DNA from: an uncultured Ruminococcus sp.
GTDB lineage: Bacteria; Bacillota; Clostridia; Oscillospirales; Ruminococcaceae
Direction: 5' to 3'
DNA length: 10,483 bases
NCBI GenBank assembly: GCA_947177935.1
Contig: CAMWWG010000020.1
Location: 1 to 10,483, forward strand
Shown here: one piece after another, positions 1 to 6,232 of the stretch
Position numbering within the stretch: the first letter of the stretch is position 1
How the letters are laid out: each line of letters begins with the position of its first letter
Made by a program: the position numbers and the translations under genes
Notes under the pieces: model-generated
The model's input: only the letters and a program-made list of their open reading frames with translations
Databases searched by the model: none
What the model was told of the DNA's origin: nothing

Positions 1-72
1 CTATCCAGCAATTTTTAAATAGTTAAAAATATTTTAATATTAATTTTATTGTAACCTATTTTTCCGAATTTG
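1..72. other. AT-rich non-coding edge
   Basis: This stretch is downstream of the YlbJ-like gene and is almost entirely A and T. It contains a small palindrome (TTAAAA, ATA, TTTTAA) but no GC-rich stem followed by a T run, so I do not call a terminator. No gene is supported here. Confidence 0.5.
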
Positions 73-1134
73 TCAATGCTTTCTGAAAAAATAATGCTTT
101 CTCAGTAAAAAGACAGACATTACAAGCAGACAAATGCTCGGAATAACGTTCTCATTGCCCGTGAAAGAAACCTGATCCGGACTGAACATTAGAAAGACAG
201 AAACGGCGGTATTCTCTGCCTCCACGAAATTCCAAGGAATCAACTGTCCCAGAAAATACACCACTCCGGAAAGAATGATCCGAATCAGCCAGAATTTCTG
301 AAATTTCAACTGATTTTCTGTCACAGCAGCAATTTGCAGATGCACACAGATCCCCCCGAATGATAACAACGCCGCCGCTCCTGCAAGCGTTCCGCCGTTC
401 TGCAAATATGCTGTGACATTGCTGACTTCCAGAATGCTCCCGATCACTTCCGGAATCCGGATCGAAAACTGCCGGAAAACGCCCTCCAGAATCCCCAGAA
501 ATCCCGAAAATGCGAGAATCATTCCGCAGATTTTCAACATTGCCTGTGCCGCACATTCCACGCTCTGCGTAAACGCAACAACAAAGCCGGGATGTTCTGG
601 ATTCTCAAAATTCCGAGTATAAACATCCCGGAGCAGAAACCATCCCCAAAGCAGATTCGGCACACTGATAATCACCCAGAACAGGAGCGCCGTCCGGAGC
701 GTCCCCCCGGCTGTACCGAGAATGAATCCGAAACCGCTCCCCATGCAGACACAGAGAAGATTTTGTTCCTGTTCCGGCGTAATGATGCGATTCCGGGATA
801 ATTCATGCAGAATCTGTGCGCCGACCGGATAACCGCCGACCTGCGAAAATAGTAAGATCATGCATAGCATGGCATCTCTGTGAAGAAATTTCCGGAAACA
901 TTTCTGAAAGGGCTGTGCTAGAATGGAAAGCAATCCCGTCCGGACACTCAGTGATGCCAGGATGGAAAACAGATACAAGGACGGAATCAGAACACAGACA
1001 CAGCGCTTCCCGGCATTCAGGACGGATGCCGCCGCAGCCGGATAAAACAGGACTGCGCCTGCGAGAAAAAACAAAATCAGACAAATCCAGAAATATTCAG
1101 ATTTAAATTTTAAATTTCTCTCGTGACTTCTCAT
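73..1134 (-). CDS. ylbJ: YlbJ-like sporulation-associated integral membrane protein (nucleoside-recognition/Gate domain)
   Basis: A 353-residue polytopic membrane protein. The first membrane segment is at about residues 14-36, followed by a hydrophobic stretch containing a VLIPSLYLFSIL motif, the family-typical GGYPVGAQIL motif at about residues 100-109, and further hydrophobic segments to the C-terminus. These match YlbJ-type proteins with the nucleoside-recognition (Gate) domain, which in Bacillus are made in the mother cell during sporulation; the transported substrate is not known. I start at ATG 1134, not the upstream ATG 1194, because AGGTG lies 8 nt before 1134, while 1194 has no Shine-Dalgarno sequence and would add a hydrophilic Cys-rich tail of 20 residues. 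The length is somewhat shorter than Bacillus YlbJ (about 400 residues). It is divergent from yqfC. The C-terminus holds a short RKH..FRKH duplication, visible as two copies of a 10-bp repeat (75-84 and 93-102). The symbol is by family resemblance. Confidence 0.72.
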   Translation of the reverse strand: MRSHERNLKFKSEYFWICLILFFLAGAVLFYPAAAASVLNAGKRCVCVLIPSLYLFSILASLSVRTGLLSILAQPFQKCFRKFLHRDAMLCMILLFSQVGGYPVGAQILHELSRNRIITPEQEQNLLCVCMGSGFGFILGTAGGTLRTALLFWVIISVPNLLWGWFLLRDVYTRNFENPEHPGFVVAFTQSVECAAQAMLKICGMILAFSGFLGILEGVFRQFSIRIPEVIGSILEVSNVTAYLQNGGTLAGAAALLSFGGICVHLQIAAVTENQLKFQKFWLIRIILSGVVYFLGQLIPWNFVEAENTAVSVFLMFSPDQVSFTGNENVIPSICLLVMSVFLLRKHYFFRKH

Positions 1135-1142
1135 ATTGCAAT

Positions 1143-1147
1143 CACCT
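1143..1147 (-). promoter_or_regulatory. Ribosome binding site that decides the YlbJ-like start
   Basis: AGGTG on the minus strand lies 8 nt before ATG 1134. The alternative in-frame ATG at 1194 has no purine-rich sequence at a suitable distance, so this site supports the shorter protein. Confidence 0.6.
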
Positions 1148-1270
1148 GTACAGGATATGCATGGATTTTCCGGCTTATGCGGATTACAGCGCATATCTGT
1201 GCAGACTGATTCATAAAATCAAGTAATTATTAATTCTGAATTTCATTCATCCGGAAAGAAGTGTGATGCT

Positions 1271-1528
1271 ATGCGAAAAAATTTCAGACATACCGTGCAA
1301 GGCTGGGTCTACCTGGATACTTACATCCATCTCCATGGCAATGAACAGCTCCGGCTTGAAAACTGCCGGAGAATTCTCGAATATAATGATATTTTAGTCA
1401 GATTGCAAACAATTGACATGATGATTGAAATCTGGGGGACAGGTCTGCGTGTGTTCGATTACAATGACAGCAGTGTGCTTATCACCGGAAAAATTTCTTC
1501 TGTACAGCTCAGCGAAAAGGATGGATGA
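1271..1528 (+). CDS. yqfC: YabP/YqfC-family sporulation protein YqfC
   Basis: An 85-residue soluble protein with no signal peptide or membrane helix. Its core, with LHGNEQLRLENCRRILEYND followed by a VRL..IDMMIEIWG.GLRV pattern and a C-terminal VLITGKISSVQL strand, is characteristic of the YabP/YqfC family. Length fits the family (about 90 residues). In Bacillus yqfC and yqfD are adjacent sporulation genes; here yqfD follows after only 3 nt, so the two are almost certainly co-transcribed and probably translationally coupled. The ribosome binding site is weak (AAAGAAG, ending about 9 nt upstream). The exact biochemical function is not known. Identification is supported independently by the sequence pattern and by the yqfD neighbour. 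Confidence 0.87.
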   Translation: MRKNFRHTVQGWVYLDTYIHLHGNEQLRLENCRRILEYNDILVRLQTIDMMIEIWGTGLRVFDYNDSSVLITGKISSVQLSEKDG

Positions 1529-1531
1529 TTT

Positions 1532-2803
1532 ATGAAAAATAATTTAAAAAATAATTTTAAAAATAATAGTAAAAATAATCAGAAAGTTCCCCTCACACTC
1601 CGGGAATACTGCTGTGTCCGGGCATCCGGACGCTCGCCCTATCCGCTGATTAATGCAATCCGGAACAGTTCTATTTCCTGCATGGAACAATCCTGCAAAG
1701 GCGAAGTCTTTTCCTGTCAGATTCTGAAATCTGATCTGCCACAGTTTCAGAAACTTGCGGAATTTCATCATATGCATCTGGAAATCCAGGAACAGGAACG
1801 TGCCTTGTTCCGGAAACTAAAACGATACAGATTCCGTTTCGGAATTCCCCTTGGAATGATCCTGAGCGCCGGCATCCTGTTCTATTATTCCAATACGGTT
1901 ACAAACATCGAAATTCAGGGGAATTCGGTTGTGCAGGATTCTGTCATTCTTGCAATGCTGGAAGAACAGAACGTCCGTCCCGGTACGTGGATCACCGAAA
2001 TTGATATGAATCACTGTGAAACATTGCTCAGAATTCAGATCCCTGAAATTTCCTGGGCAGGCATCCGTCATCATGGGAGTAAGCTTGTGGTGGAAGTCAC
2101 CGAAGAAACGCCCCAGGTCGAAATGCTCCAGGAACGGACGCCCTGTCATATCATAGCCCGGTATGACGCACAGATTACCAATGTGGAAGTCTACAGCGGT
2201 CAGCTCTTGTGTCTGATCGGAGACGGCGTTGCAAAGGGAGATATTATCGTAAATGGATCAATCACAGATCCGGAAACGAATCAGCATTATTACAGGCATT
2301 CCTATGCGAAAATTACCGGAATCTATCAACAGGAAACGGACTTTACAGAACCTTTCCTGACATCCCGGACGGAGCTGACCGGAAATTCTGTCCGCCAAAA
2401 ATGGTTCAGACTGTTCAATCTCCGGATTCCGCTTCAGTTCATCCACCCAGATTATTCGGAATTTCAGAGTGCGGAACGGGATACCGCTTTTCAGTTTCTA
2501 GGCAGGGAACTCCCCTGCGGGATATTCCAGAAAACAACATCTGAAACGCAGACTTCTGTCACGGAACGTTCTGAAGAAGAAGTCCGGCTTGCCCTGAATT
2601 CTGATCTTGTCCGCTATGAAAAAAATTTTCTTGCCGATACGGAAATTCTGGACAGGAAACTGGAATTTCAGACAACACCAGACGGAATACAGTGTCATGC
2701 AGTTTACACCGTAAAAGGTGAAATCGGCATGACTTCGGAATTTTTTATAGACAAAAATCAATCTGTTCCGGAAACAGAACCGGACACAGATCTTGCGTCT
2801 TGA
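1532..2803 (+). CDS. yqfD: Sporulation protein YqfD
   Basis: A 423-residue protein with the YqfD layout: an N-terminal cytoplasmic part of about 100 residues, one membrane helix at about 103-121 (GIPLGMILSAGILFYYS), then a large domain outside the membrane that opens with a POTRA/FtsQ-like section (VTNIEIQGNSVV, then ITEIDMN and a W-x-GIRHHGSKLVVEVTE segment). Bacillus YqfD is about 400 residues, so this copy is full length. Its role in sporulation is not biochemically defined. The start lies 3 nt after the yqfC stop, with AAAGGATGG as a probable ribosome binding site inside the end of yqfC. Unusual is the extreme N-terminus, four tandem K-N-N-x tetrapeptides (residues 2-17) encoded by a 12-bp repeat; this part is not expected to be conserved. 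The phoH gene that often follows yqfD in Firmicutes is absent; a convergent cellulase gene follows instead. Confidence 0.88.
   Translation: MKNNLKNNFKNNSKNNQKVPLTLREYCCVRASGRSPYPLINAIRNSSISCMEQSCKGEVFSCQILKSDLPQFQKLAEFHHMHLEIQEQERALFRKLKRYRFRFGIPLGMILSAGILFYYSNTVTNIEIQGNSVVQDSVILAMLEEQNVRPGTWITEIDMNHCETLLRIQIPEISWAGIRHHGSKLVVEVTEETPQVEMLQERTPCHIIARYDAQITNVEVYSGQLLCLIGDGVAKGDIIVNGSITDPETNQHYYRHSYAKITGIYQQETDFTEPFLTSRTELTGNSVRQKWFRLFNLRIPLQFIHPDYSEFQSAERDTAFQFLGRELPCGIFQKTTSETQTSVTERSEEEVRLALNSDLVRYEKNFLADTEILDRKLEFQTTPDGIQCHAVYTVKGEIGMTSEFFIDKNQSVPETEPDTDLAS
1535..1582 (+). repeat. 12-bp tandem repeat, four in-frame copies
   Basis: Four consecutive 12-bp units begin with AAAAATAAT and end in TTA, TTT, AGT and CAG. 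They encode Lys-Asn-Asn-x four times, directly after the yqfD start codon. Because the unit is four codons, copy number can change without frameshifting. Confidence 0.9.
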
Positions 2804-2817
2804 AAATTAAAATAAAA

Positions 2818-2844
2818 ACAGGACAGTTCTCAGAACTGCCCTGT
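2818..2844. terminator. Shared bidirectional intrinsic terminator between yqfD and the cellulase
   Basis: ACAGG-A-CAGTTC, loop TCA, GAACTG-C-CCTGT gives an 11-bp stem with a single A/C mismatch. On the minus strand it is followed by TTTTTATTTTAATTTT, a good U tract for the end of the GH9 gene that stops at 2876. On the plus strand the tail is weaker (TATCATTTT), but it begins 14 nt after the yqfD stop and can serve yqfD too. Confidence 0.85.
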
Positions 2845-2875
2845 TATCATTTTCAGAAAATTCTAAAATTCAGGA

Positions 2876-5800
2876 TTAAGCAATCGGGAAATCAGATTCT
2901 TCCAGCAGGTGAACCAGGAGTTTCAGAACGTTCATGGAGTCAGCAAGTTCAATCTTGCCGCTCTGGTCAACGTCTGCATTCAGGAGTCCCTGTGGTGATA
3001 CCTGGTCAACACCAACGTAAACTCTGTTCATCAGGACTACGTCACTGATGTCTACATTGCCGTCAACGTTTGCGTCACCCCAAAGGATCTTGCTAGGATC
3101 AGCTTCACCGTTGTCTGATTCTATCGGATTGGAAGGCTTCGGATTCTCGCCAACATTCGGAGCTTCATCTTCCATGAAGGCAGATACCCATACCAGAGGT
3201 GCATTCCAGTTGATTGTGATCTCGTTTACAGACCATGCGTCATTCTGGTCATAGTAGCACTTCTGCGGTGCAAGTTCGCCGATCTTGTAGCCTGCGCCCT
3301 GGATCATCGGGTCATTCATGGCAGAGTTCGGACCACCGGACAGACAGCCGGACGGTGCATATGGCCAGCCATCCTTCATCTGCGGGCACCAGTATCTGTG
3401 ATGCGGGAATGTTGTTGTCTGCGTGCCCCAACCTGTAATATAGGAGTTCTCCATTGCGTTTCTGCCCATGAGGTAGTCGAGGGAAGAAGATACGCCGTCG
3501 ATGTATTTCTGATCATTTGTCAGGTCATAAGCATAAGCCATAACGATTGCGTTGTTAGCAACCATGGAGTTAGAACCCCAGCCATAAGCACCAACGAGAT
3601 CCTTTGTCTCTTCAGAGCTTGAGTCTCCACTAATTCTGGTAACTGTTACGGAGTAATCCTGACCCTTGTAGTTAGAACCGTAGCCGGATTCGTCTTCAAC
3701 GTCAAGATAGAAGTCAGCAGCAGCCTGAACAGCTTCTTCTACTTTCTTCTTTTCCGCATCTGTCAGGACATCCGGATTCAGAGCCAGAGACAGTGTACCA
3801 ATGGATTCCAGAGTACCCCATGTCCAGGATGTCGGGTCGCCCTTGTTCTCACCGCCGTAAAGCGCTGTCGGAACTGTGAACGCATCCTTGTAAGCTCTCA
3901 TGTCTGTACCGTATTCATCCTTACCAGTTGTGATGAACAGCTCCGTAGAAGCCCAGTAGAATTCGTCGGATACACGGGTATCACCGTAAGGTCCGCCGCC
4001 CTTGTTCTGTTCCAGAGGTGCGAACATATCATCCTTGGTGTAGTCGCCGTCAGTTTCTGTATAGATATCGCCATACTTGGATGTGAATGCGCTCTTTGCA
4101 GCAGAATAAGCCTTTTCAGCCAGTTCCTGATAATGTGCTGCCTTTGTGGAATCATAATCTTTCAGCAGACGGGAGAGCTGTGCCCAGGATGCTGCTGCAT
4201 TCAGTGTAGCTGCATATGTAGCCGGCTTTACAATACGTTTCGGGTTGTTTGTAGCAATGTCCTTTTCAGTTGCGCCATCTTCTACATACGGCATAACACC
4301 CAGACCAGTCCACTTGTAGTCGTGCATCTTGTGGTATACCATACCGTCTGCACGCTGCATGGACTCGAAGAAGTCAGCTTCCCACATCAGTTCATCCAGG
4401 ATATCCGGTGTGCCGTTGCCTGCTTCCGGAACCTTGACTGTGCCGGAACCGTCTGCCCACTTTGCAGCATTGTTCTGCTTTACAGCACGTTCATAAGTAT
4501 TTGCCAGTGTCCACATGGAAACACCGCCGTTTACGACATATTTACCATAGTCGCCGGCATCATACCAACCGCCTGATACATCAATGGACTGGCTGTAATT
4601 CGGTTCGCTTGTATAGATGAATACCCATTCATCTGCAATATAAGCTGTATCCGGCTTATGACCAGCTTTACGAGCCAGTGTCAGCGTGGAAGTATTATTG
4701 GCAGACTGATCCTTGGAGTCAGAAATATACTGACTTTCAATATCCACACCAGAACGGTTCAGATAGTAATAGTTCATGGCATCTGTCAGCAAGCCGTCAT
4801 AGATATTGTCACCAATATCGAATGCAAAGGAAGTCTTGTCGCCGGATGTGACTGTGTAGCCTGTGCCGACTGTTGTCAGGTCGGAGAAATCCAGTTCCTG
4901 TACATATTCTTCTGCAGTTGCATCATACTTCGTTGCACTACCTGTGCCGGAGAATACAACTGTACCGGAGGAATCCTTTACTTCAAATGCCTGCGGTGCT
5001 GTGCCCTCTGCTACTTCGAGTGTTGCTTTCTTTGCCAGATTCGGATAGAAGCCAACCTGGTTCAGAACAATGTCTCTCTGCTCCTTAGGAGGCTCTGCAA
5101 CATAGTCATCCTGATTGCCGTCCATGTCAATCAATGCAAGGTTATCGAACTTGATGATTGTGCCTGCCGGGAAACAGATCGACTGTGTATACTGACCATC
5201 ACCACCGAAGTGGAATGTCCACTCAACAGTCTTCTTGCCTACTGGATGATTGTCAATATTATTCATGAACTGTTTATCAATATAGAACTCATAGGACTTC
5301 GTCACCCAGGTCTTAGCCGGAATGTCCTCAGACTTCCACTTGTCCCAGCCCTCATAATACTTGACATCCCAGTTATTCTGATCCATTGTTGTTTCTTTGC
5401 TGCTGGTTGCATTTTTCAGTGCTGTTTCCAGATCAGACTGAGACATACCAGGTGTGTAGGAATTCAAGCTCAGCGTGTTACCATTACCATGCCAGTATTC
5501 TGCGTCGTTATTGGTAACATCACCCAGTTTTGCATAAACATGACCGGAATTTGTTGCATAAACAGAGTAAGTCAGACGATACTTGTGACCGTATTCAACG
5601 GACAGACCTCTATGACGGAACTGGCAGTCCCATCTGTCCTCACCGCCATTGGAAGCACCACCGGGGTTCTTGATCTCGATTGCGTAAACGCCGTCATTGA
5701 TCTCGAAAGCCATGGATGCCGTACCGTTTTCACAGATATGCCACGGCAGACCTGCGCCGGTTTCAAATGTACCCTCGCCGGTCAGCATACCTGCTGAAGC

Positions 5801-5896
5801 GGTCAGGGTAGAGATAGAAGCTGCGGATGCGCTTGCAACCATAGCCAGCGCTGTGATGCTTGACGCAAGCTTCTTGCCGAATTTTGATTTGAGCAT
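2876..5896 (-). CDS. Dockerin-bearing GH9 cellulase, CBM4-like/Ig-like/GH9 architecture
   Basis: A 1006-residue secreted beta-1,4-glucanase. Order: signal peptide (KSKFGKKL, hydrophobic core, A-rich end, cleavage near residues 26-36); CBM4/9-like carbohydrate-binding module (about 40-260); CelD_N-type Ig-like domain (about 272-362, starting IVLNQVGFYPN); GH9 (alpha/alpha)6 catalytic domain (about 366-907); short linker rich in P, N, E and S; type I dockerin (937-1006). Catalytic features visible: GGWYDAGDYGKY with the catalytic Asp pair at 446 and 449, PHHRYW at 831-836, and NEITINWNAP with the general acid Glu at 892. The dockerin has two Ca-binding loops, DANVDGNVDISD and DVDQSGKIELAD, each followed by a helix. 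The layout resembles the Clostridium CbhA/CelK group, whose members act as cellobiohydrolases or endoglucanases; the exact mode cannot be told here. GGGAGG lies 8 nt before the ATG. It has its own promoter and structured leader. Long open frames on the opposite strand are shadows. Confidence 0.95.
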   Translation of the reverse strand: MLKSKFGKKLASSITALAMVASASAASISTLTASAGMLTGEGTFETGAGLPWHICENGTASMAFEINDGVYAIEIKNPGGASNGGEDRWDCQFRHRGLSVEYGHKYRLTYSVYATNSGHVYAKLGDVTNNDAEYWHGNGNTLSLNSYTPGMSQSDLETALKNATSSKETTMDQNNWDVKYYEGWDKWKSEDIPAKTWVTKSYEFYIDKQFMNNIDNHPVGKKTVEWTFHFGGDGQYTQSICFPAGTIIKFDNLALIDMDGNQDDYVAEPPKEQRDIVLNQVGFYPNLAKKATLEVAEGTAPQAFEVKDSSGTVVFSGTGSATKYDATAEEYVQELDFSDLTTVGTGYTVTSGDKTSFAFDIGDNIYDGLLTDAMNYYYLNRSGVDIESQYISDSKDQSANNTSTLTLARKAGHKPDTAYIADEWVFIYTSEPNYSQSIDVSGGWYDAGDYGKYVVNGGVSMWTLANTYERAVKQNNAAKWADGSGTVKVPEAGNGTPDILDELMWEADFFESMQRADGMVYHKMHDYKWTGLGVMPYVEDGATEKDIATNNPKRIVKPATYAATLNAAASWAQLSRLLKDYDSTKAAHYQELAEKAYSAAKSAFTSKYGDIYTETDGDYTKDDMFAPLEQNKGGGPYGDTRVSDEFYWASTELFITTGKDEYGTDMRAYKDAFTVPTALYGGENKGDPTSWTWGTLESIGTLSLALNPDVLTDAEKKKVEEAVQAAADFYLDVEDESGYGSNYKGQDYSVTVTRISGDSSSEETKDLVGAYGWGSNSMVANNAIVMAYAYDLTNDQKYIDGVSSSLDYLMGRNAMENSYITGWGTQTTTFPHHRYWCPQMKDGWPYAPSGCLSGGPNSAMNDPMIQGAGYKIGELAPQKCYYDQNDAWSVNEITINWNAPLVWVSAFMEDEAPNVGENPKPSNPIESDNGEADPSKILWGDANVDGNVDISDVVLMNRVYVGVDQVSPQGLLNADVDQSGKIELADSMNVLKLLVHLLEESDFPIA

Positions 5897-5947
5897 CGGT
5901 TTATCCTCCCATTTAAAATAAAAATATATATCACGTCAGCCAGTGCA

Positions 5948-5964
5948 AGCCTACGCAATAGACT
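5948..5964 (-). promoter_or_regulatory. Small hairpin in the cellulase leader RNA
   Basis: In the minus-strand transcript AGUCUA, loop UUGCG, UAGGCU forms a 6-bp stem including one U-G pair. It lies 3' of the three-way-junction element and about 50 nt before the start codon. Neighbouring UCAG and CUGA could extend or compete with it. Function unknown. Confidence 0.4.
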
Positions 5965-5973
5965 GAAACAGAC

Positions 5974-6033
5974 AACAGGGACAAATCCGGGGGGATTTTT
6001 AGAAACTCTGTCAATGCAGAGCACTACCCTGTT
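5974..6033 (-). promoter_or_regulatory. Structured 5' leader RNA (apparent three-way junction) of the GH9 gene
   Basis: Read on the minus strand from the predicted transcription start, AACAGGG (6033-6027) pairs perfectly with CCCTGTT (5980-5974), a 7-bp closing stem. Inside are CTCTG/CAGAG with loop CATTGA (6021-6006) and AAATCC/GGATTT with loop CCCC (5998-5983). The three helices form a compact 60-nt domain beginning at or within one base of the predicted +1. I recognise no known riboswitch class. It could be a ligand-binding element, a protein or sRNA target, or a 5' structure that protects mRNA from decay. No U tract follows, so it is not a simple terminator. Confidence 0.5.
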
Positions 6034-6039
6034 AGTTTT

Positions 6040-6068
6040 ATTATAGTATATTTGTACAAAAAAGTAAA
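6040..6068 (-). promoter_or_regulatory. Sigma-A type promoter of the CBM4-GH9 cellulase gene
   Basis: On the minus strand TTTACT (6068-6063, 4 of 6 matches to TTGACA), 17-bp spacer, then a perfect TATAAT (6045-6040). The predicted start of transcription is near 6033, giving a leader of about 137 nt. Confidence 0.75.
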
Positions 6069-6082
6069 GAGTTTTTTTGAAA

Positions 6083-6102
6083 TTTTGGCATGACGCCCAA
6101 AA
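6083..6102. promoter_or_regulatory. Imperfect inverted repeat just upstream of the cellulase promoter
   Basis: TTTTGGC, ATGAC, GCC-C-AAAA forms an imperfect inverted repeat centred about 25 bp upstream of the -35 box. The position suits an activator site or other operator, but the sequence matches no operator I know. It lacks a T tract on either side, so it is a poor terminator. Confidence 0.3.
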
Positions 6103-6151
6103 AATTAACGTATTTTTTGTGAATTTTGCACAATAATCCTGCCTGCATTTG

Positions 6152-6203
6152 CAGGAATCTCCGGAAATTTTCAGAATTTCTCAGAAAATGCCGGAAATTC
6201 CTG
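6152..6203 (-). terminator. Long 3' stem-loop after the GH9-CBM3c gene (no U tract)
   Basis: On the minus strand CAGGAATTTCCGG pairs with CCGGAGATTCCTG (13 bp with one G-U), then a small internal loop, then ATTTTC/GAAAAT. The total is about 19 bp, starting 30 nt after the stop of the GH9-CBM3c gene. No run of T follows at once; the next sequence is a second small palindrome, CCTGCATTTGCAGG (6142-6155). It may act as a factor-assisted terminator, an RNA-stabilising 3' end or a read-through regulator. Confidence 0.5.
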
Positions 6204-6232
6204 GAAATCGTATCATTTTAAATTACTATTTT

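Noticed and set aside
75..102. Two copies of AATGCTTTCT read as a possible attachment site or target duplication
   Set aside because: They lie within the last codons of the YlbJ-like gene, only 8 bp apart, with nothing inserted between them. A small internal duplication is enough to explain them.
1135..1194. 20-residue Cys-rich N-terminal extension of the YlbJ-like protein
   Set aside because: The ATG at 1194 has no ribosome binding site, while the one at 1134 has AGGTG 8 nt upstream.
1152..1251. Sigma-E-like promoter boxes for the divergent pair: GCATAAG-N14-CATATCCT (minus, 1180-1152) and TAATTAT-N13-CATTCATC (plus, 1224-1251)
   Set aside because: Both match the sigma-E consensus only partly, and both would start transcription on top of the ribosome binding site. 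Sigma-E control is plausible from the Bacillus genes but not shown by this sequence.
4658..5797. 379-residue open frame on the plus strand, opposite the CBM4-GH9 gene (also 4133-4576)
   Set aside because: It lies wholly inside a strongly supported GH9 gene on the other strand, its translation is Cys- and Ile-rich with no recognisable domain, and it has no good ribosome binding site. It is a shadow of codon bias.
6083..6102. Palindrome read as a terminator for the GH9-CBM3c gene
   Set aside because: On the minus strand it is followed by TTTC and A runs, with no U tract, and the stem is interrupted by a bulge.
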